Origin: Alkalihalobacillus pseudalcaliphilus
Lineage (GTDB): Bacteria; Bacillota; Bacilli; Bacillales; Bacillaceae_D
Assembly (NCBI GenBank): GCA_001038565.1
Contig: LFJO01000006.1
Location: 69,465-118,189, forward strand
Length of the DNA: 48,725 nt
Direction: 5' to 3'
This document shows positions 41,744 to 48,725 of this stretch, piece by piece (position 1 is the first letter of the stretch; each line of letters begins with the position of its first letter). Position numbers and translations under genes: made by a program. The notes beneath the pieces are model-generated. The model was not told where the DNA came from, did not search any database, and saw only the letters and a program-made list of their open reading frames with translations.

Positions 41744-42856
41744 CTATGCTTGTGCTTGCTTTGGCTGATTAGCCCCATCTAACCACATAACCTTTACGCT
41801 ATTACCAAGTCTTTGTAAGCTTTCTATTTTATTTTTAGCATCACTATCTAATTGTTCAGTCAATATAATAATGTCTTTGCCCTTCTGTCTTCTGTCAACG
41901 TCCTCTTGTAAAAATTGAGCAAATGATATACTAGTTGCTAATTGAGCTTTCGCTAACGTTTCATACAAATGATGTAAATGTGGTCTTCCTGTTCGAGCTG
42001 CTAGTCGGATCGGTTTACGGAAACCGTTAAAGTCCCCGCTAAATTCTAAAGCAAAGGAATTTCCACCAAAACCTGTTTCAATTCCATGATTAATCGTATA
42101 AGTAGCCAAAGTGGCTGCATAGGATATCGCTTTTTCCATTTGTTGCTCATAATTTACCCTTGACCAGTTCATATAATTTTGATCAAAATTAATGTAAATG
42201 AGCAGATGATAATTCGCTGTATAATCCTTCTTATTCACTTGCAAATCTCCCGTTCTTGCTGAAGCCTTCCAGTTTACATTTTTGAATGTATCGCCATGTG
42301 CATATTTTCGGACACCAGCATTGATGAACGGATCCTCCATAATCCACCTTCTTACAATCGTATCTCCTTGAAAGCTTTTTGAAGGTAAAGGTAAATCCTT
42401 TAATTCAACTAATTGCGGATATACAACTAAGTTACATTTAATATGAAGCGTCTCAAAAACTTGTACAAAGCCAAATAAATCACCACTTGTCATTGTCACT
42501 GTCTTTAATTGATAGAACCCTCTTTTTACGCAATGAATTTGGTGCCTACGTTTTATCTTTTGATATGGTGCCAATGTGAATAAGCTGCGATGATAAGCTT
42601 CTCCAACAATGGAAAGATTTTTTTGTGATTTAAAAACCAAACTTTTATCCATCTTTGATTCTAAACGAATCCATGGTAGTGGAAGAAGCTTTTTATTAGC
42701 AATCACTTCGGTCATCTCTGTATTCTCGCCGGCAAAAACAGCTCTATCTTTAATCGTTCTTTCGTATTCTATTCCTTGTAAACTCTTTTTTTGATAAAGA
42801 ATCATCTGTAAAAAAACGAGTAAAAAAGTGATCGCAATGAGTGAAGCTACTGCCAT
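41744..42856 (-). CDS. DUF58 domain-containing membrane-anchored protein
   Basis: 370 residues. One N-terminal membrane helix (ASLIAITFLLVFLQMIL), a beta-rich region, then the DUF58 core with YAHGDTFKNVNWKASARTGD and a von Willebrand A-like fold. DUF58 proteins are regularly encoded beside MoxR ATPases and are thought to act with them in assembling or activating envelope proteins. Its start overlaps the moxR stop by one base. Substrate unknown. Confidence 0.9.
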   Translation of the reverse strand: MAVASLIAITFLLVFLQMILYQKKSLQGIEYERTIKDRAVFAGENTEMTEVIANKKLLPLPWIRLESKMDKSLVFKSQKNLSIVGEAYHRSLFTLAPYQKIKRRHQIHCVKRGFYQLKTVTMTSGDLFGFVQVFETLHIKCNLVVYPQLVELKDLPLPSKSFQGDTIVRRWIMEDPFINAGVRKYAHGDTFKNVNWKASARTGDLQVNKKDYTANYHLLIYINFDQNYMNWSRVNYEQQMEKAISYAATLATYTINHGIETGFGGNSFALEFSGDFNGFRKPIRLAARTGRPHLHHLYETLAKAQLATSISFAQFLQEDVDRRQKGKDIIILTEQLDSDAKNKIESLQRLGNSVKVMWLDGANQPKQAQA

Positions 42857-43824
42857 TACTGGTTAGTCCCTTCTAAAAGTTCCTTTTCAACTGGAACCTC
42901 GACCGTTGTTAAGATTTGCTCAATTATTTTTTCATTCGTATCACCGTCTTGATAAAGCTGTCTCGTGACAATTCGATGACTCAATACTGGTTTAGCCAGC
43001 CTTTTAATATCATCTGGCTCCACATAATCTCTTCCTTTTAAGGCCGCATACACTTGAGCCGCCTTTAATAAGGCTTGGCTTCCCCTTGGACTTACACCAA
43101 GTTCTATCTCATCATGATTTCTAGTCGCTTCGATAAGGTTCATAATATATGTAAGTAAATCATCACTAATATGTACGTCAGAAAATATATGTTGAGCTTG
43201 TTTAATGTCTTCACGACTTGCTACAGGTTGTAGCGTTTCAAGTGGATGATCACCTTTAAAACGACGTAAAATTGATATGCCTTCTTCTTTATTTGGGTAT
43301 CCCATTGCAACCTTTACTAAGAAACGGTCCAGCTGTGCTTCTGGTAAAGGAAATGTCCCTTGACTCTCTACAGGGTTTTGGGTCGCAATAACCATAAAGG
43401 GTCGATCTAAAGTGTGGGTTTCTCCATCAATCGTCACTTGTCTTTCTTCCATACATTCAAGCAAACTCGATTGAGTTCTTGGTGTTGCTCGATTAATTTC
43501 ATCGGCTAGTAATAGGTTTGTAAATAGTGGCCCAGCTCGGAATTCAAATTCACCTAATTTTTGGTTATAAAATTGAATTCCAGTTAAATCAGTTGGTAAT
43601 AAATCAGGAGTAAACTGTACACGTTTAAAATTCATACCTAATGATTTGGAGACCGTTTTTGCAAGTAGTGTTTTTCCTGTTCCAGGAACGTCATCTAAGA
43701 GGATATGACTTGAGGAAAAGAGGCCAACTAATAGTAAATCGATGATATCATCTTTTCCTACAATGACTTTTTGTACATTTTCTTTTAATGACTGTCCTAG
43801 TGTTTGAATGTCTTTAATTTTCAT
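42856..43824 (-). CDS. MoxR family AAA+ ATPase
   Basis: 322 residues. Walker A is in LDDVPGTGKTLLAK, Walker B in LLADEINRATPRTQ, sensor 1 in VIATQNPVE and sensor 2 in GVSPRGSQALL. It is a cytosolic ATPase acting as chaperone for membrane or envelope complexes with its DUF58 and DUF4129 partners. The ATG at 43824 follows AAAGGAG; a longer frame to 43989 is created by dispersed repeats and is rejected. It is the first gene of a four-gene operon. The repeats begin right at its ribosome site, so the promoter must lie within or beyond them. Confidence 0.94.
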   Translation of the reverse strand: MKIKDIQTLGQSLKENVQKVIVGKDDIIDLLLVGLFSSSHILLDDVPGTGKTLLAKTVSKSLGMNFKRVQFTPDLLPTDLTGIQFYNQKLGEFEFRAGPLFTNLLLADEINRATPRTQSSLLECMEERQVTIDGETHTLDRPFMVIATQNPVESQGTFPLPEAQLDRFLVKVAMGYPNKEEGISILRRFKGDHPLETLQPVASREDIKQAQHIFSDVHISDDLLTYIMNLIEATRNHDEIELGVSPRGSQALLKAAQVYAALKGRDYVEPDDIKRLAKPVLSHRIVTRQLYQDGDTNEKIIEQILTTVEVPVEKELLEGTNQ

Positions 43825-43837
43825 CGCTGATTCTCCT

Positions 43838-43960
43838 TTTATATGAAAGTTACATGGGCGGTGCACATTTATCGAGATAAGTAGCCAAGCAAGCTTGGCT
43901 AACGACCAAAACACTTGGATTTTAGATTCTAATTCTTGAGCTACTACTCTCTCTTTTTTG
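43838..43960 (+). repeat. Partial dispersed element touching the moxR ribosome site
   Basis: TTTTATATGAAAGTTACATG starts 2 bases from the moxR ribosome binding site. It contains the 20-bp palindrome TAGCCAAGC-AA-GCTTGGCTA (43882-43901). The sequence after it leads directly into the hairpin repeat at 43955. First part of the 1038-bp gap to the aldehyde dehydrogenase gene. Confidence 0.65.
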
Positions 43961-43999
43961 TTGGTGTCGGAGCGGTTTGGCTCCGACATGGGCGTTTTA
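43955..43999 (+). repeat. Small hairpin repeat, TGTCGGAGC variant (perfect stem)
   Basis: TGTCGGAGC (43965) and GCTCCGACA (43980) form a perfect 9-bp stem with a 6-base loop, flanked by TTTTTTGTTGG and TGGGCGTTTTATATGAAAG. Confidence 0.82.
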
Positions 44000-44136
44000 T
44001 ATGAAAGTTAGTGCGAACATAGAGCGTTACTGTTCGCTACAGAAATACTCGCTCTGCGACAATCGCGTGGCGCTGAGCTAATCAGTACAGCCAGCGGCTC
44101 TCAAGCTTTTTCCACTACACCACGGGAGTCTCCGCA
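44000..44136 (+). repeat. Dispersed palindromic element, copy 4
   Basis: Begins TATGAAAGTTAGTGCGAACAT, in two words, and ends GAGTCTCCGCAT. GTGG and CCAC arms and GCTGAG with CTCAAGC remain, but the apical stem has decayed. The tail to 44221 is nearly identical with that of copy 3. Confidence 0.8.
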
Positions 44137-44221
44137 TAACTCGTCCGCTTGGGACTGCTCATTCTCATGTACAAATTGCATTCATTATAAGAAATAACAA
44201 CAAAAACAAAGTGAATGAAGA

Positions 44222-44305
44222 GCCACCAAGAAAAAGGGAATATCCAACTTTCGTGTTTATTGGTGGCGAAGGGAATTGTGCTTCGCCGTGGGCGTTCTGT
44301 ATGAA
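44222..44305 (+). repeat. Small hairpin repeat, GGCGAAG variant (perfect stem)
   Basis: GCCACC (44222) is complementary to GGTGGC (44262); then GGCGAAG (44265) and CTTCGCC (44281) form a 7-bp stem; the copy ends GGGCGTTCTGTATGAAC. From 44306 to about 44720 nothing further is recognised: AT-rich sequence without open frames. Confidence 0.8.
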
Positions 44306-44719
44306 CAGAGGTTTGGCTAGGTGGAATGTGAGTTTGCTCAAAAACATAGTTTTAAATACGAATACATCTCATTTAGTAGCGAAATATAATTATAGGACAT
44401 ATCGATTTCAAGCACTTCTCTGCGACACATGACAGCAGTTACAATCATTTAGACCGTCTATTACTACCTGTTTATTAATTGACATTTAAATGGATGAATA
44501 TGAATTTATTTGCATATTCGAAAGTTTCCGTAAATATCTTAATTTTCAGTATAAATGATATAGGTATTTGCGTCTAGCGAAAGATCATTTTCAAATTCCT
44601 ATATTCACCTTCTTTTACGAGTATTTTTATTTATATTTCATGATATTCTTTGGCTCTTTAGTAGAAAGACATTACCTATTGTAAATAGAGTAATGAAGTA
44701 TAAATTATAAAATGCTCCA

Positions 44720-44759
44720 ATCAAAAAGCTCGATGACTATGTGTTAGTCATCGAGCTTT
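44720..44759 (-). terminator. Terminator of the RNase H-aldehyde dehydrogenase operon
   Basis: AAAGCTCGATGACT and AGTCATCGAGCTTT form a perfect 14-bp stem with a 7-base loop, followed by TTGATT on the minus strand. Confidence 0.9.
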
Positions 44760-44779
44760 GCTCGTTCATACTCTACCTA

Positions 44780-44839
44780 CTAATCTAAGAAATCATCAGG
44801 ATTTATTATTTTGTGCCCCAACTCCCCGTGCTTCATCAT
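44780..44839 (-). CDS. Putative 19-residue peptide gene downstream of the aldehyde dehydrogenase
   Basis: Behind GAGGAGG an ATG opens MMKHGELGHKIINPDDFLD and a stop. It is 23 bases after the dehydrogenase stop and before the operon terminator. The ribosome site is excellent, but the length is too short to judge and it could be the surviving start of a deleted gene. Confidence 0.35.
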   Translation of the reverse strand: MMKHGELGHKIINPDDFLD

Positions 44840-44862
44840 TGGCCTCCTCTTTTATCAAAAAC

Positions 44863-46224
44863 TTATTCTACTAATTTCCTTAAAACCGAGGTTGTAAACT
44901 TGTTTTGTTTATATCGAACAGCTAGATCAAACTTTGTTGTTTGTTTTAAAATGCTTTTACGATGAGAGAATGCGGCAAAGCTTTCAAACCCATGATAAGC
45001 TCCCATTCCACTTTCACCCACTCCACCAAAAGGAAGATGTGGTGTTGCCAAGTGCATGACCGTATCATTGACACAGCCTCCTCCAAACGACAAGTTCTCT
45101 AAAACTTGATCAGCTAGATCTTTATTTTCTGTAAAAACGTAAAGGGCCAACGGATTCGGGCGCTCTCGTACCATCGCATACACTTCTTCTATCTTTTCAT
45201 AAGTGAAAATAGGCAAAATTGGACCAAATATCTCCTCTTCCATTAACGGGGAATCTAATGCCACATTTTGTAGGACTGTTGGGTTTATCCGAAGGGCTGC
45301 TTCTGAATAACCACCGCCAATTAAAGTTTCTCCTTCATCCAAAAAAGAGACTAACCTTTCAAAATGCCGTTCACTTACAATTCGTACATATTTCCCTTTA
45401 TTAATTTTATCTTTTTTAAATCTTTGTATCTCTTTATTTAAAGCCGCTAAAAACTCATGTTTAACCTCTTGATGAACAAGTAAATAGTCTGGTGCCACAC
45501 AAGTTTGACCCGCATTAAGAAACTTGCCGAAAGCAATTCGTTTCGCTGCAACGTCTATCTTTGCCTCTTTATCAACAATCACTGGGCTCTTCCCACCTAA
45601 TTCAAGAGTAAGCGGTGTTAATCGCTTAGAAGCAGCCTCCATCACTTTTTTTCCAACTGCGACACTTCCGGTGAAGAAAATGTAGTCAAAAGGCAGATCT
45701 AACAAGGCTTGACTCTCTTCAACAGCCCCCTCAACAGCATGAATATACTCTTTTGGAAAATGGTTATTTATCACATTTGTTATGGCTCTGGAAACATTAG
45801 GCGTTAATTCTGAAGGCTTGACCACTGCACAATTGCCAGCTGATACCGCTCCAATTAATGGGGCAAATGCTAATTGAACAGGATAATTCCATGGTGCAAT
45901 AATTAAAGAAACGCCGTAAGGTTCATGTTGAATATAACCTTGGGAGCCAGTATGTGAGATGGCTGTCTTCACTTTTTCTGGTTTCATCCATTCTTCTAGA
46001 TGCTTCTTCGTGTGGTTAATTTCTTGATATAGAAGCATCATTTCAGTTACATAAGCTTCATCTTTGGATTTATTGAGGTCTTTAGCTAGTGCATCAAAGA
46101 ATAAATCTTCATTGGCCTTTAACACCTCATAAAGCTTGTCTAACTGTTTAAGACGAAACTCTAGATCCTTTGTTTCACCACGATAAAAATACTCTTTTTG
46201 CTTTAATTGTAAGTCAGCAAACAT
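44863..46224 (-). CDS. Aldehyde dehydrogenase family protein
   Basis: 453 residues, the short class-3-like form. The NAD-binding FFTGSVAVGKKVMEAA, the general base in LELGGKSPVIVD and the catalytic Cys in NAGQTCVAPDYLLV are intact. The C-terminus extends past the core with a basic amphipathic segment (VRYKQNKFTTSVLRKLVE), as in fatty-aldehyde dehydrogenases that sit at membranes. It oxidises an aldehyde to the acid with NAD(P). It begins 15 bases after the RNase H gene and is probably co-transcribed with it. Confidence 0.94.
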   Translation of the reverse strand: MFADLQLKQKEYFYRGETKDLEFRLKQLDKLYEVLKANEDLFFDALAKDLNKSKDEAYVTEMMLLYQEINHTKKHLEEWMKPEKVKTAISHTGSQGYIQHEPYGVSLIIAPWNYPVQLAFAPLIGAVSAGNCAVVKPSELTPNVSRAITNVINNHFPKEYIHAVEGAVEESQALLDLPFDYIFFTGSVAVGKKVMEAASKRLTPLTLELGGKSPVIVDKEAKIDVAAKRIAFGKFLNAGQTCVAPDYLLVHQEVKHEFLAALNKEIQRFKKDKINKGKYVRIVSERHFERLVSFLDEGETLIGGGYSEAALRINPTVLQNVALDSPLMEEEIFGPILPIFTYEKIEEVYAMVRERPNPLALYVFTENKDLADQVLENLSFGGGCVNDTVMHLATPHLPFGGVGESGMGAYHGFESFAAFSHRKSILKQTTKFDLAVRYKQNKFTTSVLRKLVE

Positions 46225-46238
46225 CTCATCTTCCTCCT

Positions 46239-46868
46239 TTATTTACGTCCATAATCAGCTTTGATTTCACCCCATGAAGCGGTTTCCCATTTTAAAATTG
46301 GATTATCATATTTATTTTCATGGAGCCACTTTTCTGCTCGCTCAATAAGTTGCCAAATATAAGCCGTTTCTTCATTTTTCACAAGTGTTGCATTGGCTTT
46401 TCTTTGTTTCACCCACTTCATACCAGTAACAGAGTCCGAATAAATAGGCTTATTGCTCCCTTGTTTTTTAAGATAAGCAAGCCCGTGAACAATGGCTAGA
46501 AATTCACCCATATTATTTGTTCCAACAGGGATATCATCCTGGGCAAATAAAACTTCACCGGTTTTTGTATCGACCCCTTTATATTCTATTTTACCAGGGT
46601 TTCCATGACTGCCTACATCAACAGATATACTATCCCAAATAATTTCTGACTCGCTAATTTTCTCCTTTTTCTTAGCGGATCCTTTATTGCTCTTTGCAAA
46701 CACCTGAGTTGATTTTCCTGAAAATGCCGCATTGGCTTCCGCTTCACTCTGAAAAGATTTAAACCTAGCACCTGTGTAACCTTTTACTTGTTTTTCACAT
46801 TCGGCCCATGATGTATAAATTCCTCTATTTCTACCTTCCCAAACTACATAATATTTTTTCTTTGCCAA
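46239..46868 (-). CDS. Ribonuclease H with N-terminal viroplasmin-like domain
   Basis: 209 residues. An N-terminal hybrid-binding domain (YYVVWEGRNRGIYTSW...KSF, about 4-45) is followed by a basic linker and an RNase HI-like domain with SVDVGSHGNPG (first Asp), the Glu in NNMGEFLAIVHGL and the Asp in PIYSDSVTGMKWV. It cleaves RNA in RNA-DNA hybrids. The first motif is VDVGS instead of the classical TDGS, as in the YpdQ-like group. The TTG at 46868 follows AGAGGTG at 6 bases; GTG at 46877 is too close to it. Confidence 0.9.
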   Translation of the reverse strand: MAKKKYYVVWEGRNRGIYTSWAECEKQVKGYTGARFKSFQSEAEANAAFSGKSTQVFAKSNKGSAKKKEKISESEIIWDSISVDVGSHGNPGKIEYKGVDTKTGEVLFAQDDIPVGTNNMGEFLAIVHGLAYLKKQGSNKPIYSDSVTGMKWVKQRKANATLVKNEETAYIWQLIERAEKWLHENKYDNPILKWETASWGEIKADYGRK

Positions 46869-47078
46869 TACAAACACCTCTTCTGAATAGAAATCCTAAT
46901 TAATCAAATAGTATCAATGAATACACATTTACACAATGGAAAGGGGGGGTACTGGTTATGATAAAAAGAAATAAGTGAAAATAATACCCCTTCTAACTAT
47001 GAAACTCTCGAAATCACTAGCTAGTCATGTATAAAACTATAAATCATGTAAAGAATGGATAAAAAGGAGGCATGCACA

Positions 47079-47330
47079 ATGGATGTGATCATAGAAAAAA
47101 AACGCTCAGTCAAAACGGCTGGAGATTTAATTGCTACCGTTGATGAACGTTTATTTGCTCTTTTAGAAGACAAAGGCGAGCGATATCCTTATTTATTATT
47201 AGATTTACAAACCTTTGAAATCATTCAAAACTATGACTCTCTTCCAACTCATGAAGAATTAGCTGAAGATATTGAAGGTGAACTCAGTGCCATTTATCAC
47301 CATGATGATGCTACGATTCAAATTACTTAA
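47079..47330 (+). CDS. Hypothetical protein (83 aa)
   Basis: 83 residues beginning MDVIIEKKRSVKTAGDLIAT, acidic and probably alpha/beta. The ATG at 47079 follows AAGGAGG at 8 bases, so the upstream ATG at 47055 is not needed. No signal peptide or membrane segment. It overlaps by 8 bp, tail to tail, with the deacetylase gene and has no separate terminator. No family recognised. Confidence 0.75.
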   Translation: MDVIIEKKRSVKTAGDLIATVDERLFALLEDKGERYPYLLLDLQTFEIIQNYDSLPTHEELAEDIEGELSAIYHHDDATIQIT

Positions 47331-48210
47331 GTGTATATTGTGATAATGTTACAAAAGAAAAACCTTGATCCTTTAAGTCCATAACCGCCCGCTCCACACC
47401 TTCTGCCGTTCCAGAGTTGGGCTGGTTCATATGTAATAAAACAATGGAACCTGACACTGAACTCAACAAAGCATCATGTACTTGCTCGGCAGAATAGGTA
47501 GCACCGGCATCTCCTAAGATATTAAAATTAACAACCTCTAAACCTAATTCCTTTACGATCTCTACAGCAATCTCATCATAAAATGCCGTTCCAGAACGGA
47601 AAAATAACGGCTCTTCATTCGTAAATGAAGTAATCGTCATTTGATTTTCAATCACTTCATGAACAATTTGCTCAGCACTTTGTGTCCCTTCAATGCCCCA
47701 TGCACTTTGACCACTCACCGATAAAGGAACATGCTCACTGCCGTGATTCTGAATTTCAAATAAAGGCTCTTCCACAAGTTCACTAAAAGTCACTTCATTC
47801 TCTTCTATCCAACGTTGATTAACAAACAAAGTAGCTGGGATAGATTCTTTTCTGAGGAAGTCAATTAATTCTTCGTCATATAAACTCCCATATGGACCTC
47901 CACACGCATCAAACGTTAAAGCAATGACTTGTTCATCCGTATCTAATTGAGTTTTGACTCCTTGTACATTTTCTCCCCATTCCATAGGAGTTCTATTTTC
48001 ATAATCACTTACATCAAGCTCTTTTTTCATTTTTAGTTCTGCTAATAACTCATCTAACTGCTGAGTATCATGATTGGGTTCTTCAACTTCTACAACTACT
48101 TCCTGTTCAATGTTTGGAACTAAAGAATCCGTAGAATCCTCTTCCTTACTTTGACAAGAAAAGAGCATCGAACTACATGCAATTAAAGCTACTACCACTT
48201 TTATTTTCAA
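47323..48210 (-). CDS. Polysaccharide deacetylase family lipoprotein
   Basis: 295 residues. Signal with lipobox LFSC (Cys about residue 19) and an acidic linker to about residue 60. The NodB-like domain has TFDACGGPYGSLYDEELI, a variant first motif, then ATLFVNQRW, the metal pair in NHGSEH, FFRSGTAFYDE and the His in IVLLHMNQP. It should deacetylate a cell-wall or extracellular polymer at the outer membrane face. The TTG start follows AAAGGAGGG. Distinct from the PdaA-like protein at 23.4 kb. The substrate is not known. Confidence 0.9.
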   Translation of the reverse strand: MKIKVVVALIACSSMLFSCQSKEEDSTDSLVPNIEQEVVVEVEEPNHDTQQLDELLAELKMKKELDVSDYENRTPMEWGENVQGVKTQLDTDEQVIALTFDACGGPYGSLYDEELIDFLRKESIPATLFVNQRWIEENEVTFSELVEEPLFEIQNHGSEHVPLSVSGQSAWGIEGTQSAEQIVHEVIENQMTITSFTNEEPLFFRSGTAFYDEIAVEIVKELGLEVVNFNILGDAGATYSAEQVHDALLSSVSGSIVLLHMNQPNSGTAEGVERAVMDLKDQGFSFVTLSQYTLK

Positions 48211-48235
48211 AGAAACCCTCCTTTCATAGGAAATC

Positions 48236-48264
48236 CCCAGGTCTCTTAAGAGAGCCTAGGGACT
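48236..48264 (-). other. Hairpin between the hypothetical gene and the deacetylase gene
   Basis: TCCC-T-AGG-C-TCTC and GAGA-C-CT-G-GGGA pair on the minus strand around TTAA. No T run follows, so it is more likely to process or tune a shared transcript than to terminate it. Confidence 0.4.
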
Positions 48265-48269
48265 ATTAT

Positions 48270-48611
48270 TTATTCCTGCTGCGAAGATTGCTCTTTCTCT
48301 GCCTCTTCCTCTTGTTCCTCATACCAATTATCAAGGACCTTTGCATCCATGACTTTCGATTCTACAAAGGCAATCTGTTTGTCTGTGAAAGGCTGCTGCC
48401 ATTCCAACTCTAGATCCTTTACCGTGTGGACAATGGTCAACAACTCTTGCCACGCTACATAACGCTTATACCAGAAAAACTGTGGTTGCTCTGTCATATA
48501 CGGATAGAGATCATCGAATTCAGTATGCTTACAATCAATCGTACGCTCAAATTGATTTTTAGCTAACGATAACTTCTGTTCAAAGTAACTTTGTAGCTTG
48601 TTGTTATCCAT
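48270..48611 (-). CDS. Hypothetical protein (113 aa)
   Basis: 113 residues starting MDNNKLQSYFEQKLSLAKNQ, rich in aromatic residues in the middle (YPYMTEQPQFFWYKRYVAWQ) and ending in an acidic Glu/Gln tail. Probably soluble and helical. The ATG at 48611 follows GGGAGGG; the frame start at 48626 would overlap that site. An extended -10 (TGGTATGAT) lies at about 48659-48667. It is upstream of the deacetylase lipoprotein gene, perhaps in one transcript. No family recognised. Confidence 0.75.
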   Translation of the reverse strand: MDNNKLQSYFEQKLSLAKNQFERTIDCKHTEFDDLYPYMTEQPQFFWYKRYVAWQELLTIVHTVKDLELEWQQPFTDKQIAFVESKVMDAKVLDNWYEEQEEEAEKEQSSQQE

Positions 48612-48725
48612 TATAGTCCCTCCCATCGATGCATCTTGGCATCTCGTTGTGTTTTTCTATCATACCATGTTTTCGACCAAACAACATGAGTAAAAATGTA
48701 TATTTTTTGTTAAATTATACTTTTC

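Noticed and set aside
43825-43989. N-terminal extension of MoxR by 55 residues
   Set aside because: It is encoded entirely by dispersed repeat sequence, and a good ribosome site precedes the ATG at 43824.

Overview
This looks like a chromosomal segment from a low-GC Gram-positive bacterium of the family Bacillaceae, probably an alkaliphilic or haloalkaliphilic Bacillus relative (inference). The signs are strong AGGAGG ribosome binding sites, frequent TTG/GTG starts, sigma-A type promoters, U-tailed hairpin terminators, and homologues of typical Bacillus genes: yfkAB, yfkD, an SE1561-family gene, pdaA-like and fbpB-like genes, and a split chromate-transporter pair with an Lrp-type regulator. 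No rRNA, tRNA, insertion sequence, prophage or CRISPR was recognised. About three quarters of the genes lie on the minus strand.

Layout. 0.2-3.0 kb: an operon of a TetR regulator, an OsmC-family protein and an orphan oligopeptide-binding lipoprotein, with a promoter and a palindromic operator. 3.3-7.0 kb: a large cell-wall-anchored type I pullulanase behind a promoter with three CcpA/LacI-like operators. 8.2-10.0 kb: a ribD gene and a divergent GTP cyclohydrolase II-like gene, overlapping, without the rest of the riboflavin pathway. 10.3-11.8 kb: a TetR regulator divergent from a short-chain dehydrogenase. 12.8-14.5 kb: formate-tetrahydrofolate ligase. 14.6-19.5 kb: an accessory-looking, AT-rich patch with small genes, a phosphotransferase, several broken genes and a saccharopine-dehydrogenase-like gene, partly bracketed by a diverged direct repeat. 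20-28.8 kb: RlmCD-type rRNA methyltransferase, a GAF protein, PdaA-like deacetylase, GNAT acetyltransferase, PIG-L family protein, class I fumarase, histidine phosphatase. 28.8-34.6 kb: SE1561, YfkAB, YfkD, YtxH-like, M28 peptidase lipoprotein and several small proteins. 35-39 kb: M3 oligoendopeptidase, chromate transporter pair, Lrp-type regulator. 39.1-43.8 kb: a MoxR ATPase, DUF58 and two tandem DUF4129-like membrane proteins in one operon. 44.8-48.6 kb: aldehyde dehydrogenase, RNase H, a second polysaccharide deacetylase and small hypothetical genes.

The most unusual content is between the genes. Nearly every long intergenic stretch is filled with a few families of dispersed repeats: (i) tandem arrays with a period of 51-52 bp (at 1-224, 12.22-12.68 kb, 22.36-22.69 kb and 34.70-34.87 kb, plus single decayed copies), each unit carrying a pair of complementary 9-base arms; (ii) an element of about 140 bp (four clear copies) whose nested stems differ in sequence between copies but remain paired; and (iii) a small hairpin element with covarying stems, usually followed by the boundary TTTTGTATGAAAGTTA. 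All copies of these three families point the same way on the + strand although the neighbouring genes point both ways. These repeats, rather than any single operon, are the best candidate here for an undescribed system. Their function is unknown and cannot be settled from this window.
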